13,695 nt of DNA from assembly GCA_964493765.1 (NCBI GenBank), contig CAZBPK010000194.1, forward strand, positions 1 to 13,695. Direction: 5' to 3'. Positions 1-6,536 of the stretch are shown piece by piece. Numbering within the stretch: the first letter of the stretch is position 1; each line of letters starts with the position of its first letter. Origin of the DNA: CALLMJ01 sp964493765 (lineage in GTDB: Bacteria; Bacteroidota; Bacteroidia; J057; CALLMJ01). A model generated the notes under the pieces. The model saw nothing but the letters and a program-made list of their open reading frames with translations. It did not search any database and had not been told where the DNA came from. The position numbers and the translations under genes are program-made.

Positions 1-262
1 CTTCCATTATATTGTTAATCTTTTCTTCCTTGTATTTTGTTAATTCAATTATAGTTTCTTGATTTTCAGATATTTTACTATTTAATTGTGAAATGTTTCC
101 AACACAAAAGGACAAGGCAATAAGAATCAATTCAATTCCTAAATCAAAACTTTTTTTATTCAATTCTTTTGTGGAAAAACTTTTTAGAGTAATAGCAAGA
201 AATGAAGTAAAAAATGTAAAAACATATTCATTAAGAAATAAATCGTATAAAAACGCTTTCAT
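1..262 (-). CDS. Partial membrane protein of unknown function (5' end only)
   Basis: The reverse strand is open from an ATG at 262-260 to the left edge, giving 87 complete codons without a stop. The product cannot be named. It starts MKAFLYDLFLNEY and has two hydrophobic stretches, at about residues 11-27 and 41-57, separated by a short lysine-rich linker. A polar, probably coiled-coil segment (about 59-87) follows and continues out of the window. This suggests a small membrane hairpin with a helical tail. An in-frame stop lies 13 codons upstream, so the start is well bounded. A TAnnTTTG-type -7 box (278-285 on this strand) sits 15 bases before the ATG, and the terminator of the upstream gene lies just beyond it. 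This supports an independent gene over the overlapping plus-strand frame at 93-308, whose translation is low-complexity Lys/Phe/Asn. The family is unknown and the C-terminus is not visible. Confidence 0.6.
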   Translation of the reverse strand, partial: MKAFLYDLFLNEYVFTFFTSFLAITLKSFSTKELNKKSFDLGIELILIALSFCVGNISQLNSKISENQETIIELTKYKEEKINNIME

Positions 263-277
263 TTGTTGTTTTTTTTG

Positions 278-285
278 CAAAGATA
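278..285 (-). promoter_or_regulatory. -7 box for the partial membrane-protein gene
   Basis: Read on the minus strand this is TATCTTTG, matching the Bacteroidota -7 consensus TAnnTTTG. It ends 15 bases before the ATG at 262. The -33 element is weak (TTTA at about 309-306, 20-base spacing). It directly follows the T-tract of the terminator at 305-332. Confidence 0.45.
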
Positions 286-304
286 TTGATAAAGAGATTT
301 ATAA

Positions 305-332
305 ATAAAAAAAGCCCAATAAAAATTGGGCT
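305..332 (-). terminator. Rho-independent terminator of the phasin-like gene
   Basis: A perfect 8-bp stem, AGCCCAAT (313-320) and ATTGGGCT (325-332), has a four-base loop. On the minus strand it is followed by a run of seven to eight T. It lies 44 bases past the stop codon of the 376-669 gene and separates that gene from the next minus-strand gene. Confidence 0.85.
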
Positions 333-375
333 CAAAAATAATTTTAAAAGCGTTTAGTTTTGTTTGTGGGAAAAA

Positions 376-669
376 TTACTTGGTTGTTTTTACAACTTTT
401 TCAGCTTCTTTTTGAACATTATCAGTGATAACTTCAACTTGTTTATTAAAAACATTAGAAAGTTCATTCCACATGTTCAAATTTGCTTTTGTTGTAGCAT
501 TCATTTGATTGGTCATTAATTCAGCAATTTTACGATTCGTATCCATCGTTAATTGCAATTGCTCACTCATGTTCTCAATCATTGAGGACATGAATTTTGT
601 GCCTAATTCAGTTTGTTGTTGAAAACTTTTGTTAAACAACTCGGATGAATTTAAAAATGGATTTTTCAT
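376..669 (-). CDS. Phasin-like small helical protein
   Basis: This 97-residue protein appears all-helical. It has no signal peptide, no membrane segment and no cysteine, is rich in Met, Asn, Gln, Thr and Glu, and ends in a basic tail (KVVKTTK). Its heptad-like, amphipathic pattern (MSSMIENMSEQLQLTMDTNR, then KIAELMTNQMNATTKANLNM) resembles phasin-family proteins, which coat polyhydroxyalkanoate granules or act as small helical scaffolds. The assignment rests on composition and pattern only. There is no catalytic motif, and no PHA synthase or depolymerase gene is in the window. The gene stands alone: it has its own promoter (704-735) and terminator (305-332) and is divergent from the histidine kinase. 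The only good start is the ATG at 669, with a predicted leader of about 30 bases. It could equally be an uncharacterised helical protein. Confidence 0.7.
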   Translation of the reverse strand: MKNPFLNSSELFNKSFQQQTELGTKFMSSMIENMSEQLQLTMDTNRKIAELMTNQMNATTKANLNMWNELSNVFNKQVEVITDNVQKEAEKVVKTTK

Positions 670-703
670 GACTGTATGATTTTTTCTTTTAAATTTGATG
701 GTA

Positions 704-735
704 CAAAAATAATATGTAATTATTTAAAAATCAAA
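704..735 (-). promoter_or_regulatory. Promoter of the phasin-like gene
   Basis: On the minus strand there is a TTTG -33 element (735-732), a 20-base spacer and TATTTTTG (711-704) as the -7 box. This fits the Bacteroidota TTTG / TAnnTTTG promoter very well. The -7 box ends 34 bases before the ATG at 669. Confidence 0.65.
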
Positions 736-798
736 TTTTTTTGAAATTTTCAAAATTTACTGAAAAATAAATTTTCTCTTAAAAATATAAAAAAAGTT

Positions 799-830
799 TT
801 TGCAGTTGTGCGTTAGAAAATGCAATTTTG
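799..830 (+). promoter_or_regulatory. Promoter of the histidine kinase gene
   Basis: TTTG (799-802), a 20-base spacer and CAATTTTG (823-830), one mismatch from TAnnTTTG, lie 18 bases before the ATG at 849. The predicted leader is only about a dozen bases and has no Shine-Dalgarno sequence. Confidence 0.5.
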
Positions 831-848
831 TATCAAAATTTTTAAGAA

Positions 849-3800
849 ATGATAAATTTCAATCATCTCACCTTGAGAAAAAAAATTATTTTGCTTACTT
901 TATTCAGTATTTTAACCATAGGTTTTATCGTATTTTATTCTCAGTATCAATTTTTTAATAAAAATATTCTTCAAAAATCTGTTCGAGATCATCAAAAATT
1001 GGTATCTATATTAAGCAGTAAAATTAACACAGTTTATCAAATGGATAAAGACCCTAAAGTATATCCTGTTCTTAAATCTTTTAGTATTTATGATGAAGTT
1101 TTGGATATTTCTGTTTTTAGGAATGATTTTGAAGTTGCATTTTATAATAAAACCGAACCTAAATTTAACTTTAATCCTTCTCAAAAAGAATCCCGATTAA
1201 TTATTGATAATTACGCCATTCTTAAAGAAACTTTCAACGTTCAAAATCAAAAAATTGATGTAATGGTGAGAATTTCTTTACAAGATTTGATAAGTCTCCA
1301 ACAAAATTTTTTAAAGATTGTTTTTTTAGTAATTATTATCCTTCTTGTAATTAGCTTGCCTATTCTATATTTTTTTAATCAAACTGTATCAAAGCCAATT
1401 AATGAACTTTCTGAAATTGCAAATCAAATTTCAGAAAACAAAGATTATTCCGTGAAAGTTGAGAGACAAGGCTCTGATGAAATTAGCAAGTTATACCAAT
1501 CAATTGGAACTATGCTTCAAGAAATCAATCAACAACAACAAACAATTCAAAATATCAATGAAGACTTAGAGAAAAAAATTGAAGATAGAGTAAAACAAAT
1601 AGAAATTGAAGCTCAAAAATCCAACCTTTTAGCGGAGGAACTTAAAAATAAACAAAGAATTGATGAAGGTATTCTCAAATTTGCTGAAATAATTTCCTCT
1701 AACGTTTATAACAATATTGAAAGGTGGGGGGATAATTTATTGTATCATTTGGTTAAATTTATTCATGCTGACATGGCTGCTTTGTATATTACCGATGATA
1801 TTGATAAAAGTGTAAAATTAAAACTGATTAGCAGCTATGCTTATGATATAAAAACTATGCTGAAAAGAGCTTTTGAAGCAGGTGATGGAATTACAGGGCA
1901 AGCTGTTAAGAATAAAGAAAGTGTATATTTAACGGATTTACCTGATGGTTTTCTAAAAATTGGAACCGTTTTAGGTGAAACTAATCCTTCTTGTGTTTTA
2001 ATTGTACCTTTAATTGCTGAAAACCAAGTACAAGGGGTCTTAGAAATTGCTTCTTTAAAACCTTTATCAGAAAATGAAATTCATTTTGTAAAAAAAGTAG
2101 CTGAAACCACAGCTTTTACTTTACTGGTCATAAAAAATAGAGAAAATATCCAAAAACTACTTTCTGAAGCTCAGGATAAAAATGAAAGACTTGAAGCCCA
2201 AGAAAAAGAAATGATAAAAACCATTCAAGCTTTAGAAGAAGCTCAATTAGAAATGACCAAAAAAGACATCGAAATGTCCGGACAATTAAACGCGCTAGAT
2301 GCTACTTTAGAAATGGTAGAGTTTAATATGCATGGTCATATTACTCGCTTAAACAAAGCATTTTTAGAAACTGTAGGTTATTTAGAAGAGGAGCTTATTT
2401 CAAAACATCATAAAATATTGGTTTACAATAAAGATAACAGCAATTTTAGTTACTGGGAAAATTTTTGGAAAGAGCTTAATGAAGGAGTTTCTCAGTCTGG
2501 AGAGTATATCACTTATGACAAAAATGGCAATGAGATTTGGCACTTTGCTACTTATACTCCTGTAAAAAATGCAGAAGGAACGCCTTATAAAGTCATTATG
2601 CTGGCAAATAATATCACAGAAGATAAACTCAAAGCCTTAGATTTTGAAGGTCAGATTTCGGCTATCAATAAATCAACCGCTTCAATACAATATGATTTAA
2701 AAGGAAACATTCTGAAAATGAACTATATCGCTAACTTGCAATTACAAACTAATGAACAAGTTAACCATGTTATGGATTCATTCTGTTTTGATGATCATGA
2801 AGAAAAAGAAGAATTATTTAACAAAATTTGGAACGAAATCCGTTTTGGTAGAGCCTATTCAGCCAAAATGAAACGTAAAAAAGGAGAAAATGCCTTTATA
2901 TGGGTGCAAACAACTTTTTACCCTATTTTGAATTTGCAGGATAAACCTATCAAAGTATTAGAGTTTTTTAATAATATTACTCAACAAGTAGAAGCCGAAG
3001 AAAAAATTAAAAACCTGATGTTAGAAATGCAACAGGCTAACGAAGCATTAAAAGCACAAGAAGAAGAACTTCTTCAAAATATGGAGGAACTAGAAGCTAC
3101 ACAAGATGAACTCAAAAAAACTGCTGATGAACTCAAATTAAGTGAAGATAACCTCAAAAAGTTGAATGAAAATTTAGAAAATTTAGTGAAAGAGCGTACT
3201 CAAGAATTAGAAAATGCCTTAGAAAATCTCAAAAATACACAAGCGCAGCTGGTACAGTCAGAAAAAATGGCATCTTTGGGCCAATTAGTTGCAGGTATTG
3301 CTCATGAAATTAACACTCCTATTGGAGCAGTTAAAGCGTCATCAGAAAATATGTCTGATGTACTTCCTTTAGTCATAAAATCCTACCCTGAATTATTACA
3401 AAAGTTAAACTCTGAACTCATTATTATTTTCAACCAACTAACAGAAAAGGCTTTAAATGCTCAAAAAAATCTGACTTCAAAAGAAGAACGTGCAAAAAGA
3501 AAAGTCATCATTCAAAAATTAGAAGAAAAAGGAGTTCAGGAAGCTGATGATATTGGAAGAAAACTCATTGAAATTGGTATTTATGAAGACATTGAACCCT
3601 TTATTCCTCTATTCTTAACCCCTCAGTCTCATGATATTTTAAATGTTGTTTATCAAATTGGTCAGTTAAAAGTAAACTTAGATAACATTTCCGTTGCAGC
3701 CGCAAAAACTAAAAAGATTGTATTTGCATTAAAAAATCATGCTTACCAAAAGCAAGATGAAAAAGCTGTTATGGTAGATATGAGAGAAAGTGTGGATACT

Positions 3801-4220
3801 ATCTTAACTTTATACCATAACCAAATGAAATATGGTGTTGAAGTAACCACCCATTTTGAGGAAGTCCCTAAAATTCCAGCCTATCCTGATGAAATGGGTC
3901 AAGTTTGGACTAATATTATTCATAATGGTCTTCAAGCAATGAATTACTCAGGAAGTATGCACGTAGAAGTAAAACTAGTAGAACAAGGAGTTCAAGTAGC
4001 TATTACTGATAGTGGTCCTGGAATCCCTGAACATGTTCTTCCGAAAATCTTTGAACCTTTCTTTACCACAAAACCTCAAGGTGAGGGTACGGGTATGGGT
4101 TTAGATATTACCATGAAAATCATCAAAAAACATAATGGTTGGGTTCATGTGGATACTCAACCCGGTAAAACAACATTTTATGTAACCTTACCTCTCACCA
4201 ATGATTTACCTATAGCATAA
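849..4220 (+). CDS. Orphan hybrid-sensor-size histidine kinase (HAMP-GAF-PAS-PAS-HisKA-HATPase)
   Basis: This is an 1123-residue inner-membrane sensor kinase. Domains in order: membrane segment at about 12-32; periplasmic sensor region at about 33-153 (CHASE8-like at most, not firmly assigned); second membrane segment at about 154-176; HAMP at about 178-230; coiled coil; GAF at about 272-432; coiled coil; PAS at about 478-593; second PAS at about 597-718; long coiled coil at about 718-805; then the kinase core. The H-box AGIAHEINTPIGA places the phospho-accepting histidine at 819. The ATPase lobe has N-box NIIHNG (1022-1027), DSGPGI (1054-1059), FEPFFTTK and GEGTGMGL (1078-1085), so it should be active. 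H819 to the N-box is about 203 residues, roughly 100 more than usual, because of a helical insertion at about 835-938. There is no receiver domain, and no response regulator is adjacent, so partner and output are unknown. The protein ends directly after the ATPase domain. Confidence 0.95.
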   Translation: MINFNHLTLRKKIILLTLFSILTIGFIVFYSQYQFFNKNILQKSVRDHQKLVSILSSKINTVYQMDKDPKVYPVLKSFSIYDEVLDISVFRNDFEVAFYNKTEPKFNFNPSQKESRLIIDNYAILKETFNVQNQKIDVMVRISLQDLISLQQNFLKIVFLVIIILLVISLPILYFFNQTVSKPINELSEIANQISENKDYSVKVERQGSDEISKLYQSIGTMLQEINQQQQTIQNINEDLEKKIEDRVKQIEIEAQKSNLLAEELKNKQRIDEGILKFAEIISSNVYNNIERWGDNLLYHLVKFIHADMAALYITDDIDKSVKLKLISSYAYDIKTMLKRAFEAGDGITGQAVKNKESVYLTDLPDGFLKIGTVLGETNPSCVLIVPLIAENQVQGVLEIASLKPLSENEIHFVKKVAETTAFTLLVIKNRENIQKLLSEAQDKNERLEAQEKEMIKTIQALEEAQLEMTKKDIEMSGQLNALDATLEMVEFNMHGHITRLNKAFLETVGYLEEELISKHHKILVYNKDNSNFSYWENFWKELNEGVSQSGEYITYDKNGNEIWHFATYTPVKNAEGTPYKVIMLANNITEDKLKALDFEGQISAINKSTASIQYDLKGNILKMNYIANLQLQTNEQVNHVMDSFCFDDHEEKEELFNKIWNEIRFGRAYSAKMKRKKGENAFIWVQTTFYPILNLQDKPIKVLEFFNNITQQVEAEEKIKNLMLEMQQANEALKAQEEELLQNMEELEATQDELKKTADELKLSEDNLKKLNENLENLVKERTQELENALENLKNTQAQLVQSEKMASLGQLVAGIAHEINTPIGAVKASSENMSDVLPLVIKSYPELLQKLNSELIIIFNQLTEKALNAQKNLTSKEERAKRKVIIQKLEEKGVQEADDIGRKLIEIGIYEDIEPFIPLFLTPQSHDILNVVYQIGQLKVNLDNISVAAAKTKKIVFALKNHAYQKQDEKAVMVDMRESVDTILTLYHNQMKYGVEVTTHFEEVPKIPAYPDEMGQVWTNIIHNGLQAMNYSGSMHVEVKLVEQGVQVAITDSGPGIPEHVLPKIFEPFFTTKPQGEGTGMGLDITMKIIKKHNGWVHVDTQPGKTTFYVTLPLTNDLPIA

Positions 4221-4226
4221 TTTCCT

Positions 4227-4234
4227 TATTTTTG
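4227..4234 (+). promoter_or_regulatory. -7 box of the beta-barrel gene
   Basis: TATTTTTG matches TAnnTTTG and lies in the 21-base gap between the kinase stop (4220) and the ATG at 4242. The ATG begins only 7 bases past the box, so the mRNA may start almost at the start codon. The -33 candidate TTTA (4205-4208) is weak and lies inside the kinase gene. Confidence 0.45.
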
Positions 4235-4241
4235 TAACATA

Positions 4242-4889
4242 ATGAAATACATAATTTTTTTAGTCCTAATTTTCTCTTTTGCCAAAGCACAATATCATTT
4301 AGATGAAATTGGTATGCAAGTAGGAGCAGGAACCAATGTTCCAGTAGGCGCTGAACAACTTTCTCCTTATTATGCTTATAATACATGTGCTTTTTATACA
4401 CGTTATAGATGTGGAAAAAAAGATGGCTTTTTATTAGAAGGTGGTGCAAGAGGTTTCTCCGTTTTAGAAAAAGCAACCAATAATTCTTTCCTCAAACCAG
4501 ATAACAATCAAAAAATGAATTTCCATTTTATTTATCTTTTTTTAGGTGCACATTATAAATTCCGATTTAAAGATTTCCATAGAGATAACGAGTTTGCCAT
4601 TTTACTGGGAACTAAAGCGGATTTTCGTTTTACGTCTTTACATCAATCTAATGTAGATAAGAAATTGCAGCGTTATAATTCTGATGATTACAGAACCATT
4701 TACGGATTTTTACCCGGTATAAGTGCATCAGCATGGATTAGAAAATCTTATGCTCCAAGAAAATCAATTTTTATTCGCCCAGGATTTGATTATTTTTTCA
4801 GAAATACTATTCAAACCAAGTCTAACCTAAATTTTGAAAATTTCCATTTATTTATAAACCTTGGGTTTATCTTTTGGAACAATTTGTGA
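4242..4889 (+). CDS. Outer-membrane beta-barrel protein, unassigned family
   Basis: This is a 215-residue exported protein. The first 16 residues (MKYIIFLVLIFSFAKA) form a signal peptide with probable cleavage before QYHLDE. The mature part has alternating polar and hydrophobic stretches rich in Tyr, Phe and Gly (IGMQVGAGTNVPVG, GFLLEGGARGFSVL, FHFIYLFLGAHYKFRFKDF, FAILLGTKADFRFTS, IFIRPGFDYFFR). It ends in an aromatic strand, FHLFINLGFIFWNNL. That pattern fits an eight-strand porin-like barrel in the outer membrane. No conserved functional motif is recognised. In many Bacteroidota a small barrel protein (PorG-type) lies near the ompH-murI cluster, but sequence similarity to PorG cannot be established by eye. 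It appears to have its own promoter, and the downstream ompH-like gene has another. Confidence 0.8.
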   Translation: MKYIIFLVLIFSFAKAQYHLDEIGMQVGAGTNVPVGAEQLSPYYAYNTCAFYTRYRCGKKDGFLLEGGARGFSVLEKATNNSFLKPDNNQKMNFHFIYLFLGAHYKFRFKDFHRDNEFAILLGTKADFRFTSLHQSNVDKKLQRYNSDDYRTIYGFLPGISASAWIRKSYAPRKSIFIRPGFDYFFRNTIQTKSNLNFENFHLFINLGFIFWNNL

Positions 4890-4904
4890 AATAATTGGCA
4901 TATT

Positions 4905-4936
4905 TTTGGTAGTTAATCAATAATCTTATAATTTTG
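4905..4936 (+). promoter_or_regulatory. Promoter of the ompH-murI operon
   Basis: TTTG (4905-4908), a 20-base spacer and TAATTTTG (4929-4936) lie 11 bases before the ATG at 4948. This is the best plus-strand match in the window to the Bacteroidota TTTG / TAnnTTTG promoter. A second TATTTTTG at 4901-4908 overlaps the -33 element. Confidence 0.65.
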
Positions 4937-4947
4937 CAGTCTTTAAA

Positions 4948-5520
4948 ATGAAAAAACACATGAAATTTTTTGTAACAATTACGCTTTTGTTGTCCATTTA
5001 TTCTTTAAATTTTGCACAGCAATTAAAAATAGGTTATACCAACATAGAGTATATTCTAACCTTCATGCCTGAAGCAAAACAAATGGAACAAACCTTAAAA
5101 AATTATGAACAAAAATTAACTGAACAACTTTCAATTAAACAAAGTTATGCTCAAGGTAAATTAGATACTTACCTGAAAATGAAAGAAGAAAAAAAACTTA
5201 CTGCTCAACAAGATGAAGAAATGCAGAAAGAGCTTTTAAAACTAGATGAAGAAATCAAAAAGTTTGCTCAATCTTCTGAAAATGATTTAATGATGAAAAG
5301 AGAAGAACTTTTAAAACCCATTACAGATAAACTTCAAAAAGCTATTGACGATGTAGCAAAAGAAGATGGTTATACTTATATTTTCAATAGTACGAATAGC
5401 AGTGGAGTTGCAACCATTTTATATGGTCCTGAACAATATAATGTAACTGATAAAGTAATGAAAAAATTAGGAATTACAGTTCCAGTAGCTCCTGAAAAAC
5501 CCAAAACAGGAGGAAAATAA
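4948..5520 (+). CDS. OmpH/Skp-family periplasmic chaperone
   Basis: This 190-residue protein has a signal peptide (residues 1-23, cleavage after LNFA). The mature start QQLKIGYTNIEYILTFMPEA is typical of the family (usually K-I-G-Y-V/T-D/N). A long Lys/Glu/Gln-rich helical hairpin (about 40-125) corresponds to the Skp tentacles. A short beta-containing end follows (DVAKEDGYTYIFNSTNSSGV and onward) that would form the trimerisation core. Skp proteins hold unfolded outer-membrane proteins in the periplasm on the way to the BAM complex. Length is normal for the family. The ATG at 4952+8 (Met5) is an alternative start, but Met1 keeps the Lys-rich n-region. It is followed after 5 bases by murI, so the two are almost certainly co-transcribed, as is common in Bacteroidota. 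Neither bamA nor a second ompH copy lies upstream here. Confidence 0.9.
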   Translation: MKKHMKFFVTITLLLSIYSLNFAQQLKIGYTNIEYILTFMPEAKQMEQTLKNYEQKLTEQLSIKQSYAQGKLDTYLKMKEEKKLTAQQDEEMQKELLKLDEEIKKFAQSSENDLMMKREELLKPITDKLQKAIDDVAKEDGYTYIFNSTNSSGVATILYGPEQYNVTDKVMKKLGITVPVAPEKPKTGGK

Positions 5521-5525
5521 TTTCA

Positions 5526-6338
5526 ATGAACAATTTACCGATTGGTATTTTTGATTCAGGGATTGGTGGGTTAACCGTGGCTAAAGCTGTCCATGATTTG
5601 TTACCTAACGAATCCCTGATTTATTTTGGTGATACCGCCCATCTACCCTACGGCGATAAATCTCCCGATTTACTCAAAAAATACGTCACTGAAATTGTAG
5701 ATTTTTTATTACAAAGACAAGTAAAAGCTATCATTATTGCTTGTAATACGGCTTCGGCTGTAGCCTATGAATTTTTAAAACAAAATTATTCTGATGTTCT
5801 ATTTTTTGAAGTCATTCAACCCGCTGTTCAAGAAGCTTTAAAACATACACAAAATCAAAGAATTGGTGTTATTGGTACAAAAACTACTATATTCTCTCAT
5901 GTTTACCTAAAAAAAATATTGGATCATTTACCTTCAGCATTTGTTGTTGAAAAGGCTACCCCTCTATTAGTACCTATGATTGAAGAAGGTTGGATTCATG
6001 ATAAACTTTCTAAAGAAATCATTGAAGCCTATTTATCCGATACTGGTTTTACTCATATAGATACTTTAATTTTGGGTTGTACACACTATCCTTTAATACG
6101 TTCTGAAGTTGAAAGATATTTTGAAAAAAATTCCTTACATAAAATTCATGTTATTGATAGTTCCATTGCATTAGCCAAACAAGTTCGTGAATACTTTACT
6201 CAAAATCAATTTTTATCTGAAAATACTCAATCCAATTTACAATTTTTTGTTTCTGATTTGACTCCTAGTTTTCAAGAAACAGCCAATTTGTTTTTTGGAA
6301 AAAATATTGCATTAGAAAAATGGGAGAGCCCATTATAA
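5526..6338 (+). CDS. murI: Glutamate racemase
   Basis: This 270-residue cytoplasmic enzyme interconverts L- and D-glutamate for peptidoglycan precursor synthesis. Family signatures are present in order: IGIFDSGIGGLTV (residues 6-18) with Asp10 and Ser11, FGDTAHLPYGDK (35-44), ACNTASA (72-78) with catalytic Cys73, and LGCTHYPLI (183-191) with the second catalytic Cys185 and His187. The length is normal and no key residue is missing. It starts 5 bases after the OmpH/Skp stop codon without a separate promoter, so it is the distal gene of that operon. No hairpin directly follows the stop. The first strong hairpin downstream is at 6471-6502, about 130 bases on. Confidence 0.97.
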   Translation: MNNLPIGIFDSGIGGLTVAKAVHDLLPNESLIYFGDTAHLPYGDKSPDLLKKYVTEIVDFLLQRQVKAIIIACNTASAVAYEFLKQNYSDVLFFEVIQPAVQEALKHTQNQRIGVIGTKTTIFSHVYLKKILDHLPSAFVVEKATPLLVPMIEEGWIHDKLSKEIIEAYLSDTGFTHIDTLILGCTHYPLIRSEVERYFEKNSLHKIHVIDSSIALAKQVREYFTQNQFLSENTQSNLQFFVSDLTPSFQETANLFFGKNIALEKWESPL

Positions 6339-6408
6339 AATATAGTTTATACCGTTGAAACCTATAAAGTAACAGTTCAATGATATTTATTCACCATTGA
6401 AGCAAATA

Positions 6409-6442
6409 TTTGTGGATAACATTTATAGAAAATCTATTTTTG
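6409..6442 (+). promoter_or_regulatory. Promoter-like element in the murI-peroxidase spacer
   Basis: TTTG (6409-6412), a 22-base spacer and TATTTTTG (6435-6442) match the Bacteroidota pattern. No start codon with a plausible frame follows closely. The next structure is the 13-bp hairpin at 6471-6502. It could drive a short RNA or add a leader to the peroxidase mRNA. It overlaps a 9-base DnaA-box match (6411-6419). Confidence 0.35.
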
Positions 6443-6470
6443 TAAAGGTGATTTATAGACGCAAGAGTGT

Positions 6471-6510
6471 GGAAAATGAGACTTTAAGGAGTCTCATTTT
6501 CCATTTTTTA
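6471..6510 (+). terminator. Perfect 13-bp hairpin with T-rich tail
   Basis: GGAAAATGAGACT (6471-6483) pairs perfectly with AGTCTCATTTTCC (6490-6502) around a six-base loop, and ATTTTTTA follows. It is best read as the terminator of the ompH-murI operon, or of a short transcript starting near 6448. It ends just before the peroxidase -7 box, so it also insulates that gene. A regulatory (attenuator-like) role in the peroxidase leader is possible. Confidence 0.7.
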
Positions 6511-6511
6511 T

Positions 6512-6519
6512 TATTTTTG
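6512..6519 (+). promoter_or_regulatory. -7 box of the cytochrome c peroxidase gene
   Basis: TATTTTTG matches TAnnTTTG and ends 17 bases before the ATG at 6537. There is no clear -33 TTTG at the expected distance because the terminator hairpin occupies that position. The gene may therefore depend on an activator or read-through. Confidence 0.4.
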
Positions 6520-6536
6520 CCAAAAAACCTAAAGTT

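Noticed and set aside
93..308. Plus-strand open frame of 71 codons near the left edge
   Set aside because: The product is low-complexity Lys/Asn/Phe, it overlaps the better-supported minus-strand membrane gene, and its stop lies in the A-tract of a terminator.
4210..4476. Minus-strand open frame opposite the beta-barrel gene
   Set aside because: It is fully covered by a gene with a signal peptide and barrel pattern on the other strand, and its own translation shows no domain-like pattern.
6411..6419. Perfect DnaA-box 9-mer (TTATCCACA on the minus strand)
   Set aside because: It is a single copy with no cluster, no dnaA or other origin genes and no unwinding element. One match in 13.7 kb is not surprising.
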